Shown: piece by piece, positions 38,899 to 48,413 of the stretch
Position numbering within the stretch: the stretch's first letter is position 1
Layout: each line of letters starts with the position of its first letter
Source: Saprospiraceae bacterium
GTDB lineage: Bacteria; Bacteroidota; Bacteroidia; Chitinophagales; Saprospiraceae
Reading direction: 5' to 3'
Assembly (NCBI GenBank): GCA_016717105.1
Contig: JADKGF010000007.1
Coordinates: 97,572 to 161,571 of the forward strand
DNA: 64,000 nucleotides
Notes under the pieces: generated by a model
Told to the model about the DNA's origin: nothing
Seen by the model: only the letters and a program-made list of their open reading frames with translations
The model's database searches: none
Program-made: the position numbers and the translations under genes

Positions 38899-39590
38899 TC
38901 ATTTCTTTTTGAGTTCTTTCATTAAGTCTTCTAAATAGTCTGTTTGTACTTCTTGAATTTCTAATAGTTTCTTGTTTTGATGTGCCAATAAATGGTCGAT
39001 TTTTCACTCAGCAATTTGATTTCCAATTCAGCTTTAAGGTTGATTTTATAATCGTGTTCGCCTCTTTGTCTATCTTTTTGTTCTTGTCTGTTTTGGCTCA
39101 TCATGATGATTGGTGCCTGAATTGCTGCCAAACATGAAAGGATAAGATTCAACAATATAAACGGATATGGATCAAATGGACTAGTGGCCAAAAACCAAAT
39201 ATTGATTATCATCCATATAAGAATAAACGTAAAAAATGTGATGATAAAAGCCCAACTTCCGCCAAATGTGGCTACTTTGTCTGCCAATCGTTGGCCGAAA
39301 GTAAGTTCTGCTTCTATTTCGTCTTGGATATTTTCAGAAAGTATGGAGTTGTTTTTGATTGCGTCCACTACGTCCTTATCTATCACGGCAATTTCACCTT
39401 TTTCTTGAGTTATCAATGAAGTTAAGTATATTCGCCTGTAGTGATTTAGTTCATCTATCTTAATGTAACTTTCTTTGTCGAAGTCTGGGAATATAGATTT
39501 GATAAGAATGAAAATCCCTTCTCTGATGTCTATTCCTTTTACTTCTTCACCTTTCAGAATTTCTTGATTACTTATTTGACTTATTTTCAT
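38899..39590 (-). CDS. DUF1003 membrane protein (frameshift near the C-terminus)
   Basis: The ATG at 39590 gives MKISQISNQEILKGEEV; the longer frame upstream has no support. The core has the DUF1003 pattern: TFGQRLADKVATFGGSWAFI, two helices (IITFFTFILIWMIINIWFLA and FILLNLILSCLAAIQAPIIM), MMSQNRQEQKDRQRGEHDYK. The frame then breaks at the five-T run 39000-39004 (plus). Adding one base gives the standard end LLSEKIDHLLAHQNKKLLEI with stop at 38899-38901. Corrected length is about 231 residues. It is an inner-membrane protein of unknown role. The upstream N-terminal domain (about 80 residues) looks like a CBS-free regulatory or ligand-binding extension. Confidence 0.82.
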
Positions 39591-39706
39591 ATCGAGTATC
39601 TTTGTAAAATATCTACAAAACGTACACTTACTTTTTGTTTTGGTGGGCATTTGCAGTAAAAGAAACAACGAAAATGCGTGATAAATTCAAATATGCGGAT
39701 GTCGGT

Positions 39707-41355
39707 TTATTCTTTTACTATTTCTAAACTCCCTTTTTTGTCTGATTGTTTTACTACCCAACCTTTATTCAACTCAATTGTATAGTTTTCTCCAATAATA
39801 ATGGTTCCTTCAACTTTTGTTGGTTTTGGAAATGTAAGTTTGGCAAAATCATTGGTAATGAGAATACCCGTTTTACCAATACTTGTTTCGCCAGTAGTTT
39901 TAAAATTGCCAAATGCTGATGGATTTGCTGAGCGCTTGAAATATCTGAATAAATAATGCCTAACTTGTCAAACGTAAACGTATTATTCATGTCATATGAC
40001 ATATAATATGTTTTATCTGTAGTGTCTCGCTTCACCGTTAAAACTGGCTGTTCACAAAATAAATTTTTGTAGTATAATTTAATGCTGTCATTGGTGATTT
40101 TTCGTTTCATCTCTTCCTGTTCGATCACATAATATTTGTTTCTCCTTTTAATATTTTCAGTCTTACTTTTAGGCGTTTTTTTGAAAGCTTGTACATGTTT
40201 ATAGATATCACTGAATGAGTAGATGTGTTTTAGATCACTTCTCCACTGGATGTGAAAATAGTCAAATATCAACCCGTATGCTAATCCTGTGGCATATGCA
40301 AATGAACGATTTAAACCATTTGGGTTTTCTCTTCCATCCAATTCGATAAGGGCCATTCGGTATAAATCCTTGTGTGCTGAAAGTTTAAATCCAGTGTATG
40401 AAGCCAGACCTTCTAATGTCTCCAATTTTAAAGCAAAATGATTTTGTTTTTTAAAGAAATTTTCTCTTTCAGTTCTAAAATACATTGCATCACTTAAATA
40501 TATCTTGGCCATTGCCTCATCATTTTTTTGAATGGATTTAATACAGTTTCGCAATGCTTCAAACTCTGATCGTAACCATATTTTTGCTTTATAATTATCT
40601 AAGTATTCTACAATATTTCCTTCAATATTTATTTGGCTGCCGTGAAATAAATGGAACAATTCGTGAATTGGTGTTTGGCAACTATCTGTTGGCGTAATGT
40701 CATAATTCTGTACAATTGCCCATTTTTCATTTTCAAATTGTTGATTGGTATTGGCGTGAACTAATGTTTTTGCAGGAATTTGTTTGTAATAAATTAAACT
40801 GTCTTTTATTGAATTAGGGATAGTTCTATTTAAGGTGTAAATGGTTTCGGTCTCATCTAGTACTAAAATATTGTCATGCCAAATATTACCACTCCAAAGC
40901 ATCCCATTATCAGATTCCAATAATTTTTTTGTTTTCAAAAGTTCATTTTGTATTTTAGCCCGTCTTCTTTGTGGCAGCGTAGTTTTGTTTTGTAAAACTC
41001 TAGCAATTAATATCTTCCATTCAGTCATCTCATGCAAATTATTTAAATCAGGATCTGTCGATAGATGTTCTATATCAGAATACAGATAAGTTTCTGCTAA
41101 TTCAGTTAAATGTTGTAGTGATTTTTTAGGCTCGTTATTTAAGGCATAAACACAACTTGCATTGTATAAAATATCTGGATCTTTAATGTTTTGTGACGAA
41201 AATAATAGGTCAAAAACCAAACCTGATTTGGTAAAATCTTTTTCATTATAATAATCCATAGCCTTCTGGTTAAGGCTGTCTATATTATAAGATTGCGCAC
41301 TACTAGAAGTTAATAATTGAATAAAAGTGAAAATGGAGATAATTATTTGCTTCAT
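39707..41355 (-). CDS. Exported HExxH metallopeptidase-like protein with TPR N-terminus (frameshift at C-terminus)
   Basis: Signal peptide MKQIIISIFTFIQLLTSSSA is followed by a TPR-like segment (KAMDYYNEKDFTKSGLVFDL, then LYNASCVYALNNEPKKSLQH). The middle carries a zinc-type motif, PIHELFHLFHG (H-E-x-x-H), near residue 236, and ETLEGLASYTGFKL about 80 residues later, which could supply the third ligand. A frameshift lies near 39926-39930. Repair gives QANPSAFGNFKTTGETSIGK and a natural C-terminus IELNKGWVVKQSDKKGSLEI with stop at 39707-39709. I do not recognise the family with certainty, so peptidase function is a proposal from the motif. It is likely periplasmic. Confidence 0.6.
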
Positions 41356-41477
41356 AAGTTATTTTGGTTGATTTTTAATTTTATTATTGATTGTCATTTA
41401 ATACAAATCCTAAATCTATATTTGACAATGCAAATTTATTACTTAGTTTTCACATAAAACATAAGCATTTCGCAATT

Positions 41478-42563
41478 TTATTCTTTGGTAATGTACTTTT
41501 CTAATACCAATTTTGCAATGTCCAGGGTAACTTGGGTAGGAGAGTGACAATCACAATTGCTAAATCCTATCACATATATATCTTCACTCGGTATATAGAC
41601 ACCCATACTTTTATAGCCGAATATGCTACCACCGTGTTCTCTTGATGTGGTGCCATTCATTTCTCTTATGTGCCAACCATGTCCATACGTAAACGATTCA
41701 CCGTTGTTTAATGTGTATTTTTGAAAAGCCTTTTGGGCGATTTCTTTTCTTAGAAGCACATTTTGATTTAGGGCGTTTTGCCATTTCAACATATCGCTGA
41801 CTGTTGACATCAATGCGCCTGAAGCATAGGGAACACTATAATTTATAACCGTTTTATTCACGTATTCATTTTGTTTTTTTTGATAGCCATAAGCTCTTTT
41901 TTTGATGATTTGTCTATCCGTGTTGTACATCGATTGGGTCATTCCTATCTTATCGAACATGTGTTTTTGGATAAAATCTTCATACGATTCTCCTGACACC
42001 AGCTCTATAATGTATCCCAAAATTAGATAACCAGAATTATTATAATCAAATTTTTCGCCAGGGACAAAATCAACTACTTCGTCCTTAAAAAAGTCAAGCA
42101 TCATCTTAGGTGTCATTTCTTTTTGGGCAATATCTCTAATCGATTTCATACTTGTAAAATCCTTAATACCCGAAGTGTGTGTTAGCAAATGATGGATTGT
42201 GATGTTATTCCCATTAGGATAATCTGGAATGTATTTTGAAATCGTGTCATGAGTATTTAGCTTTCCTTGGTCTTCTAGCATTAAGATTGCTATGGCAGTA
42301 AACTGTTTGGTCATTGAACCTATTTGGAATACAAAATCATTAGCCATATCAACATCCAATTCAATATTGGCTTTGCCAAATGACTTTTGATAGATTGGTC
42401 GCCCATTTTTAGCCACAAGAAACACGCCACCTGGACCTTTGTCATCATTGAATACTGCTTGTATGATGTGGTCAATCTCTTGGTCAATTTCTTGTGCAAT
42501 AACGTTGTTAAATGGGCTTACGCCAAAGAATATAAAAAGCAATAAGTACCTGATTTTGCTCAT
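41478..42563 (-). CDS. Serine hydrolase of the beta-lactamase class C / AmpC-like family
   Basis: 361 residues. Signal peptide with cleavage near VIAQE. Catalytic motifs of the family: SMTKQFTAIAILML (S-x-x-K, about residue 83), YNNSGYLILGY (Y-x-N, near 169) and EHGGSIFGYKS (H-G-G replacing K-T-G, near 316). Such proteins hydrolyse D-amino acid peptides, esters or cell-wall stems, and most are not true beta-lactamases. It is single, about 450 bp away from the next upstream gene. Substrate not predictable. Confidence 0.88.
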   Translation of the reverse strand: MSKIRYLLLFIFFGVSPFNNVIAQEIDQEIDHIIQAVFNDDKGPGGVFLVAKNGRPIYQKSFGKANIELDVDMANDFVFQIGSMTKQFTAIAILMLEDQGKLNTHDTISKYIPDYPNGNNITIHHLLTHTSGIKDFTSMKSIRDIAQKEMTPKMMLDFFKDEVVDFVPGEKFDYNNSGYLILGYIIELVSGESYEDFIQKHMFDKIGMTQSMYNTDRQIIKKRAYGYQKKQNEYVNKTVINYSVPYASGALMSTVSDMLKWQNALNQNVLLRKEIAQKAFQKYTLNNGESFTYGHGWHIREMNGTTSREHGGSIFGYKSMGVYIPSEDIYVIGFSNCDCHSPTQVTLDIAKLVLEKYITKE

Positions 42564-43016
42564 GACTTTGAATTTTTTTGCTTGCCTGATTATTTAAAAA
42601 AATCTACTCGCTGATTATAGCACAATTGATGATACTGTGCTGTATGGTGGAATGATGAATAACCTGAGAAATAAATTCTATTAGCTAAAATTTCTTGTAC
42701 ACTAACGAATTTATGCCCAGATTTCAATAATACTACGAGCACTTCGCAAGAATGGTTACTATTTTGGACAATAAATTGAAATTTGATTTATAAGCAGTCG
42801 TGCTATCTGCCAATATATAGATTAGTTGTATTGGATGGCAGATACAAATTTTTTGGGTGAATTTCATTATAGTTTCCATCGAATGATGGGCAGAACAAAT
42901 GATCATAGTAATACATGGAAACACATCAAAACATTGCTGTCGGATGTCAAATCGAATCCCAAAAATATTACGCCAATCTCATCTAATTGGTATCCAGAAA
43001 TCGCGATATCACGCTT
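42564..43016. other. Gene-poor region of about 450 bp
   Basis: Between the serine hydrolase start and the Gre factor stop (both minus). ORFs here are shorter than 80 codons and none looks protein-like over its full length. One minus-strand stretch around 42850-42990 has short hydrophobic runs in shifting frames (for example CFHVLL, FVLPIIRWKL), which might be a broken membrane-protein remnant. This is weak. Confidence 0.3.
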
Positions 43017-43427
43017 TTATAAAGTGAAGTCTCCGGCTGCCTCTGGTTGATAAATAATTTCATCAATTCTGATATTCGTCAAACCTGCAGGGACAATCCA
43101 TTCAATTTCGTCACCAACTTTATATCCTATCAGCGCAGTAGCAATAGGTGAGAAAATTGAAATCTTATTTTCTTTCAAATTCCCTTGGTCAGGGTACACG
43201 ATCTGAAATTGTACCTGCTTATTATTATTCAAAAAACTCAATTTTACAATAGAGTTCATAGTGACCACGTTTGACGGAATGGCATCAGGCTCCACAATCT
43301 CAGCCGAATCCAATTCATTATTTAGTTTATCTGCTTCTGCTTTACTAATAGAATTAAATTGTTTAGCATCACTAATACACTTTTTTATACGTGCATAATC
43401 AAGCCTGTTAATAATTAACATTTTCAT
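43017..43427 (-). CDS. GreA/GreB-family factor (Rnk-type)
   Basis: 136 residues with a short N-terminal helical part (residues 1-45, not the long Gre coiled coil) and a C-terminal FKBP-like Gre domain: VVTMNSIVKLSFLNNNKQVQ, FQIVYPDQGN, ISIFSPIATALIGYKVGDEI. The domain ends in IRIDEIIYQPEAAGDFTL. This architecture is that of Rnk, which binds RNA polymerase and may compete with Gre factors. It is monocistronic. Confidence 0.85.
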   Translation of the reverse strand: MKMLIINRLDYARIKKCISDAKQFNSISKAEADKLNNELDSAEIVEPDAIPSNVVTMNSIVKLSFLNNNKQVQFQIVYPDQGNLKENKISIFSPIATALIGYKVGDEIEWIVPAGLTNIRIDEIIYQPEAAGDFTL

Positions 43428-43699
43428 AATTAGTATATTATGATTTATGAAATATTTAATAAATAAAACAAATCTGTCTATCTGAATGCATCAAATGGGT
43501 ATGATGTCAATTGAATAATTTAACTAATTTAGGTTAGGAACAAAATTAAGACAGATTGGCGATTTTTCCAAATATATTGTAATAATATTTTATGTGAATA
43601 CGGTCTGTTCTACTAGTATGATGTGAAAGGCCACAAGTTTGATTGGACATTTATTTGTGTGGTATGGTATAATTTTTATTCAAAGAATTAATACAAAGT

Positions 43700-43745
43700 A
43701 AAGGTATATTACTGTAACAGATGTCTATTACGGCAATATACCTTT
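43700..43745. repeat. 18-bp inverted repeat downstream of hppD
   Basis: Left arm AAAGGTATATTACTGTAA (43700-43717) and right arm TTACGGCAATATACCTTT (43728-43745). The arms pair over 18 bases with two mismatches, the first 11 being perfect, around a 10-base loop. Flanking bases are A/T-rich but no long U-run follows on either strand. It lies between the hppD stop and the Gre gene, 72 bp after hppD on the minus strand. It could be a terminator-like stem protecting the operon's 3' end, or a protein-binding palindrome. Confidence 0.7.
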
Positions 43746-43816
43746 GACTTTATATTAGCTATATATGTATTAAATTCGAAAGATAGCACAAAGTTTTACT
43801 GATTTATGCCGATGTA

Positions 43817-44941
43817 TTATAACGTACCTCTCAATTCCTGTTCTCTTTCTATCGCTTCAAACAGGGCTTTGAAATTTCCTTTCCCAAATGATCTTGCACC
43901 ATGACGTTCGATGATTTCGAAAAATACTGTAGGTCTGTCTTGAATTGGTTTTGTAAAAATTTGTAAAAGATATCCTTCTTCGTCTCGATCTACAAGGATA
44001 TTTTGACGCTTCAGGTCTTCTAGGTCTTCTTTGATTTCTCCTACACGTTCGAGCACTGTGTCATAATAATTGTCAGGCACATACAAGAATTCAATGCCAT
44101 TATTTCTCAAGGTTTCTACCGTATGAATGATATCATCAGTAGCTATAGCAATATGTTGTACTCCCGCACTTTTATAGAAGTCAAGGTATTCCTCTATTTG
44201 GGATTTCTTTTTTCCAGCAGCAGGTTCATTTATTGGGAATTTGATAAATCCGTTACCATTACTCACTACCTTACTCATCAAAGCAGTATAATCAGTAGAT
44301 ATATCTTTATCATCAAATGTGACCAAAAGTTTAAATCCCATTACATCTTCATAAAATTTTACCCAACGATTCATATCGCCGAGTTCTACATTACCTACAC
44401 AGTGATCCACATATTTCAATCCTAGAGATTTTACCTTATAGAGACTAGTTTTTGGCGAATATCCGGGCATGAAAGCACCTTTATAATTGCTACGTTCTAC
44501 CAAGGTATGAATAGTTTCACCATATGTTTTGATTGCTGCAAGACGTACAGACCCATGATCATCTTCAAGTTTTAAGGGCTCAAATGCGCTTTCAGCTCCG
44601 CGTTCTATTGCTAAATTATAGGCTTGTTCTGCATCATCGACCCATAAAGCCAAAACTTTTACACCATCTCCATGTAATGCCACGTGTTTTGAAATTTCGT
44701 GATTTGGATCAAAGGCACCTGTGATAACAAACGTGATTTTTCCTTGTCGTAATACATAAGAAGCAACATCTCTAGAGCCGGTCTCAGGGCCTTTGTAGGC
44801 GATGAGTTCAAAGCAGAAACAATGTTGATAAAATAAAGCGGTCTGCTTGGCATTACCTACATAAAATTCTATAAAATCGGTACCATTTATCGGGAAAGTA
44901 TCCGTAATTGCTGCTGTTACATTAGATGTTAAAGTATTCAT
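43817..44941 (-). CDS. hppD: 4-hydroxyphenylpyruvate dioxygenase
   Basis: 374 residues, normal length. Two vicinal-oxygen-chelate domains. Iron ligands are His in YVDHCVGNV (near 179), His in VQHIAIATDD (near 262) and Glu in VFFEIIERHGARSFGKGNF (near 341). The C-terminal GKGNFKALFEAIEREQ is characteristic. It turns 4-hydroxyphenylpyruvate into homogentisate in tyrosine degradation. It follows hmgA by about 35 bp and forms an operon with it and the marR gene. Confidence 0.95.
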   Translation of the reverse strand: MNTLTSNVTAAITDTFPINGTDFIEFYVGNAKQTALFYQHCFCFELIAYKGPETGSRDVASYVLRQGKITFVITGAFDPNHEISKHVALHGDGVKVLALWVDDAEQAYNLAIERGAESAFEPLKLEDDHGSVRLAAIKTYGETIHTLVERSNYKGAFMPGYSPKTSLYKVKSLGLKYVDHCVGNVELGDMNRWVKFYEDVMGFKLLVTFDDKDISTDYTALMSKVVSNGNGFIKFPINEPAAGKKKSQIEEYLDFYKSAGVQHIAIATDDIIHTVETLRNNGIEFLYVPDNYYDTVLERVGEIKEDLEDLKRQNILVDRDEEGYLLQIFTKPIQDRPTVFFEIIERHGARSFGKGNFKALFEAIEREQELRGTL

Positions 44942-44976
44942 TGATTTGATTTTAATTGATTGATGTTTAATATAAA

Positions 44977-46127
44977 TTACAACCAGCTTAATACATAAGA
45001 ATCATCTTCGATGCCTAGTGCATAATTGGTCATGAGCAGTGGTTTGAAGGTGTCCACCATCACCGCTAGTTCTTTGGTCTCTTTCTGTCCTATACTTTTC
45101 TCTACAGTGCCTGGATGCGGACCATGAGGAATACCACCAGGATGTAAGGTGATTTGCCCTTTTTCTACGTGCTTACGACTCATGAAATCACCGTCAACAT
45201 AATACAATACTTCGTCGCTATCGATATTGCTATGATTGTATGGTGCTGGTATTGCCAATGGATGGTAGTCATACATGCGAGGTACAAACGAGCAGATAAC
45301 AAAACTTTTGGTTTCGAAGGTTTGGTGGATTGGTGGTGGCATATGAACTCGACCAGTAATCGGCTCAAAATTGTGGATAGAAAATGCATATGGATATACA
45401 TAGCCATCCCAACCTACAACGTCAAATGGATGAACTTTATAGTGATAAGGATATAGATTGTCTTGCTTTTTAATATACAGCAGAAAATCACCTTTTTCAT
45501 CATAGGTAACTAGGACATTGGGTTTGCGAATATCTCTTTCACAAAAAGGCGAATGTTCCATTAGCTGGCCAAAATCATTTCTATATCTTTTGGGAGTAAG
45601 TATAGGAGAACTAGATTCTACAATAAAAAGTCGGTTATCTGTCGTGTCGAATTCTAATTGATAAATTGTTCCACGCGGTATGACAAGGTAATCTCCATAT
45701 TCAAATCTTATGTCGCCATACATGGTCTTCAAAATACCACTGCCAACATGGACAAAGATACATTCATCTGCATCTGCATTTTTATAAAAATAATCGGTCA
45801 TGCTTCGTGTAGGAGCCGAGAGGATAATTCTGCAATCATTATTAACTAAGACAGGCTTTCGGCTTTCAAGATAATCTTCTTCAGGTTGTATATTGAAACC
45901 TTGTAAGCTTCTATGCTTTAGCTGTTTGTCATGGATAGTTTTTGGGGCAACATCTACAGGATCTCCTATTTGAGTGATCAAGGTAGGCGGATGATTATGA
46001 TATAAAAGTGAATACATGTCACTAAATCCTCAGTCGAAAACAGTTGTTCGCTGTACAACGACCCGTTTGGTTTTCTGAATTGTATATGCCTTTTTTGCGG
46101 TAAATGACCTAAAGAATGATAATGCAT
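44977..46127 (-). CDS. hmgA: Homogentisate 1,2-dioxygenase (one frameshift near the N-terminus)
   Basis: A large open frame starts at an ATG at 46017, but homologues have about 38 more residues. The upstream ATG at 46127 gives MHYHSLGHLPQKRHIQFRKP and LYSEQLF; adding one G at 46028-46029 joins the frames as EGFSDMYSLLYHNHPPTLI. Corrected length is about 384 residues. Iron-site residues are seen in the C-terminal cupin (GRVHMPPPIHQTFETKSFVI and HPGGIPHGPHPG). It opens the homogentisate ring to maleylacetoacetate. The start is 1 bp after the marR stop. Confidence 0.9.
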
Positions 46128-46128
46128 A

Positions 46129-46593
46129 TTAATGGTGTTTCGATAGATTGTTGAATATTTTTTGTAAAATTTTATCTAATCCTAATAATTCTTCATGACT
46201 CAAACCTTCGTATGCATCATGTCTGAATTGCTGCACTAAAGGTAGGATTTGATCATACTTAATTTTTCCTAATGCTGTAAGTTCTATTGTGTTTTTTCTC
46301 TTGTCAGAGCCGTGGATTTCTCTTTTTACAATTTGTTTGAATGCTAAAATATCAAGCATTTTTGTAATTGTAGGCGCATCTTTAAATGCCAGTTTTGCTA
46401 ACTGATGTTGACTTATTGAATGATTTTGATGCAATAACTGAATGATAACCCATTGATCTACTGTTATATCTATATTCGGTTGTGTCAAAAGCACTCTTGA
46501 AAAACTAAGTTTCATAAGCTTTACCGTTTTTTCTAAGGTAAAACCACTTACTTCTGTTTTCAATAAATTGTATGAAGCAGACACTTGTTCCAT
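46129..46593 (-). CDS. MarR-family transcriptional regulator
   Basis: From the ATG at 46593 (154 residues). The winged helix-turn-helix is visible as ITVDQWVIIQLLHQNHSISQ, HQLAKLAFKDAPTITKMLDI and LAFKQIVKREIHGSDKRKNT (wing), then ELTALGKIKYDQILP, typical of MarR proteins. It is the first gene of the hmgA-hppD operon, with 1 bp between its stop and the hmgA start, so it probably controls this aromatic catabolic unit, perhaps in response to homogentisate or a related aromatic acid. The divergent gene brx may share the promoter region. Confidence 0.85.
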   Translation of the reverse strand: MEQVSASYNLLKTEVSGFTLEKTVKLMKLSFSRVLLTQPNIDITVDQWVIIQLLHQNHSISQHQLAKLAFKDAPTITKMLDILAFKQIVKREIHGSDKRKNTIELTALGKIKYDQILPLVQQFRHDAYEGLSHEELLGLDKILQKIFNNLSKHH

Positions 46594-46781
46594 TTGATCA
46601 AATATACTTAGTGTACTAATAATCCGCAAAACAAATCATTATTTTCCAAATATAGTCCTTTTTGATGGAAAAATGTGTAATAATTCAGGATATTTCGGAA
46701 TAAATCGGCAAACTTTTTTTCAAGTCCTTTGTTAATGATGCTTATTACAAAGTTTATTATTTTATCTCAATAAAAAATTGA

Positions 46782-47195
46782 ATGTATCCTTCAGAATTAA
46801 CCACGCCAATAGCTAAAGATCTTACTGATTTCGGATTTCAGGGGCTCACTACGTCACAAGAAGTCTCAGATATGATAGAAAACCAAAAAGGAACCGTTCT
46901 TTTGGTTGTCAATTCAGTTTGTGGTTGTGCTGCTGCTAATGCTAGACCAGGTGCCAAAATTGCTGTTTCTCAAGGCAAAAAGCCAGATCAATTAATTACA
47001 GTCTTTGCCGGTGTAGATAGAGATGCAGTGGACAAAGCTCGCGAATATTTGCTTCCATATCCACCATCTTCTCCTGCAATTGCTTTATTTAAAGACGGAA
47101 GGTTGGTTCATATGTTAGAAAGAAGACACATAGAAGGCAATTCAGCGCAGACCATTGCAAACAACCTTGTTCAGGCATTCGAGACATATTGTTGA
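46782..47195 (+). CDS. Bacilliredoxin, BrxA/BrxB (YphP/YqiW) family
   Basis: 137 residues, normal length. Begins MYPSELTTPIAKDLTDFGF and carries the unusual redox motif VNSVCGCAAANARPGA (Cys-Gly-Cys), then VFAGVDRDAVDKAREYL and the cis-Pro YPPSSPAIALFKDGRLV. BrxA/B proteins remove bacillithiol from mixed disulfides on proteins. This implies a bacillithiol-like thiol in this organism, although its synthesis genes are not in the window. It is divergent from the marR gene. Confidence 0.9.
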   Translation: MYPSELTTPIAKDLTDFGFQGLTTSQEVSDMIENQKGTVLLVVNSVCGCAAANARPGAKIAVSQGKKPDQLITVFAGVDRDAVDKAREYLLPYPPSSPAIALFKDGRLVHMLERRHIEGNSAQTIANNLVQAFETYC

Positions 47196-47230
47196 TAGTA
47201 TAGGAATGTTTGACTTCCAGATGTGAGCAA

Positions 47231-48259
47231 TTATTTGAAGTGGCTATCTGCTTCAAAAACTTGCCCACCACTGTCATCTGATGTAACAGAATAGGTAAAT
47301 CCAGGCTGCACAGAATATCCACCTACGATACCATTTTTGTTGATAGCGAGAAAGCCAACTTGAAAAGTTTTTGCTTTTTCTGGATTTACATTGATTATTC
47401 TTTCTACTGCTGTTTTGCAAGCATCCATAGGAGTCTTTCCCATGCGCATTAGTTCCACAACTAGATGTGTACCACAAATTCTTATGACTTCTTCACCTTG
47501 TCCAGAAGATGTTGCACCACCTATTTCATTATCTATAAATAGTCCGCCACCTATTATGGGGGAATCACCAACTCTTCCGTGCATTTTGAAACCCATTCCA
47601 CTAGTGGTACACGCACCCGAAAGGTCGCCATTACTATCTATAGCCACAATACCCATGGTATCATGATTGAAATCACCGTTGCTTAATTTTCCAGGAACTT
47701 TAGTTTCTGAGTTTTGTCTTTTTTCTATATTTATTTGTGGTTTATATTCCGATTTTTCAAGCCACTTTGCATATTCAGCTTTAGCATCATCGGAGAGTAC
47801 ATCAGATTCTTCTTTAAATCCATTATCGATTGCAAATTTTTTGGCCCCATCGCCTACGAGCATGACGTGTGGCGTTTTTTCCATGATTTTTCTGGCTACA
47901 CTTATCGGATTTTTAATATCCTGCAAAAAGGCTACACTTCCACAGTTTTGTTTCTCATCCATAATACAAGCATCCAAAGTTACAAACCCGTCGCGATCAG
48001 GATTTCCGCCAAGGCCTACACAACAATTTATGGTGTCTTCGATGGAATTTGCTCCTTTTTCTACAGCATCGATCGCTTTACCGTTGGTTCTTAATATTTG
48101 CCAAGCCACTTTATTTACTTCAAGTCCACTGTCCCAAGTCGAAACTACAATTGGTTTTATTATTTTTTCTGTCATTTTAGGTTGACATGACTGCAGGATC
48201 GAAGCTGCGGGAATGATAACTGCTGCTTGTTTTATAAATTTACGCCTGGATGATTTCAT
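47231..48259 (-). CDS. Glycosylasparaginase / isoaspartyl peptidase-type N-terminal nucleophile hydrolase
   Basis: 342 residues. The N-terminus has a twin-arginine-like SSRRKFIKQAA followed by a hydrophobic stretch and a Cys in a lipobox-like setting (ASILQSCQP), so it is exported and possibly lipidated. The precursor cleaves itself before the Thr in NHDTMGIVAIDSNGDLSGAC; the substrate-binding part is GRVGDSPIIGGGLFIDNEIG. This is typical of aspartylglucosaminidases, which release asparagine-linked GlcNAc. Together with N-glycan-related surface proteases it suggests glycoprotein degradation. Confidence 0.88.
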   Translation of the reverse strand: MKSSRRKFIKQAAVIIPAASILQSCQPKMTEKIIKPIVVSTWDSGLEVNKVAWQILRTNGKAIDAVEKGANSIEDTINCCVGLGGNPDRDGFVTLDACIMDEKQNCGSVAFLQDIKNPISVARKIMEKTPHVMLVGDGAKKFAIDNGFKEESDVLSDDAKAEYAKWLEKSEYKPQINIEKRQNSETKVPGKLSNGDFNHDTMGIVAIDSNGDLSGACTTSGMGFKMHGRVGDSPIIGGGLFIDNEIGGATSSGQGEEVIRICGTHLVVELMRMGKTPMDACKTAVERIINVNPEKAKTFQVGFLAINKNGIVGGYSVQPGFTYSVTSDDSGGQVFEADSHFK

Positions 48260-48385
48260 TAAAGAATTTGATTAATGGAATGCCAAAAGTAATCATTTTG
48301 GATAATTATCATTTTCTTTAGCCTATAAATTTCAAATTTGTAAGATCAATTTTAATTGTCTGGTGTATCGAATGGTTCAAAAATG

Positions 48386-48393
48386 TATATTTG
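48386..48393 (+). promoter_or_regulatory. -7 box of the ffh promoter
   Basis: TATATTTG fits TAnnTTTG and lies 20 bp before the ffh ATG. The upstream half-site is not clear. Confidence 0.4.
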
Positions 48394-48413
48394 CACCTTA
48401 AAATATAAGATAC

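Noticed and set aside
41478..42563. True class C beta-lactamase (resistance gene)
   Set aside because: It has the S-x-x-K and Y-x-N motifs but HGG instead of KTG, and general similarity to esterase/peptidase members; resistance cannot be claimed.
42826..43050. Small plus-strand ORF overlapping the Gre gene end
   Set aside because: No family resemblance, overlaps the Gre coding region in antisense, and has no promoter-like signal.
47391..48185. Plus-strand ORFs antisense to the glycosylasparaginase
   Set aside because: They are shadows of a gene with clear catalytic motifs on the minus strand.
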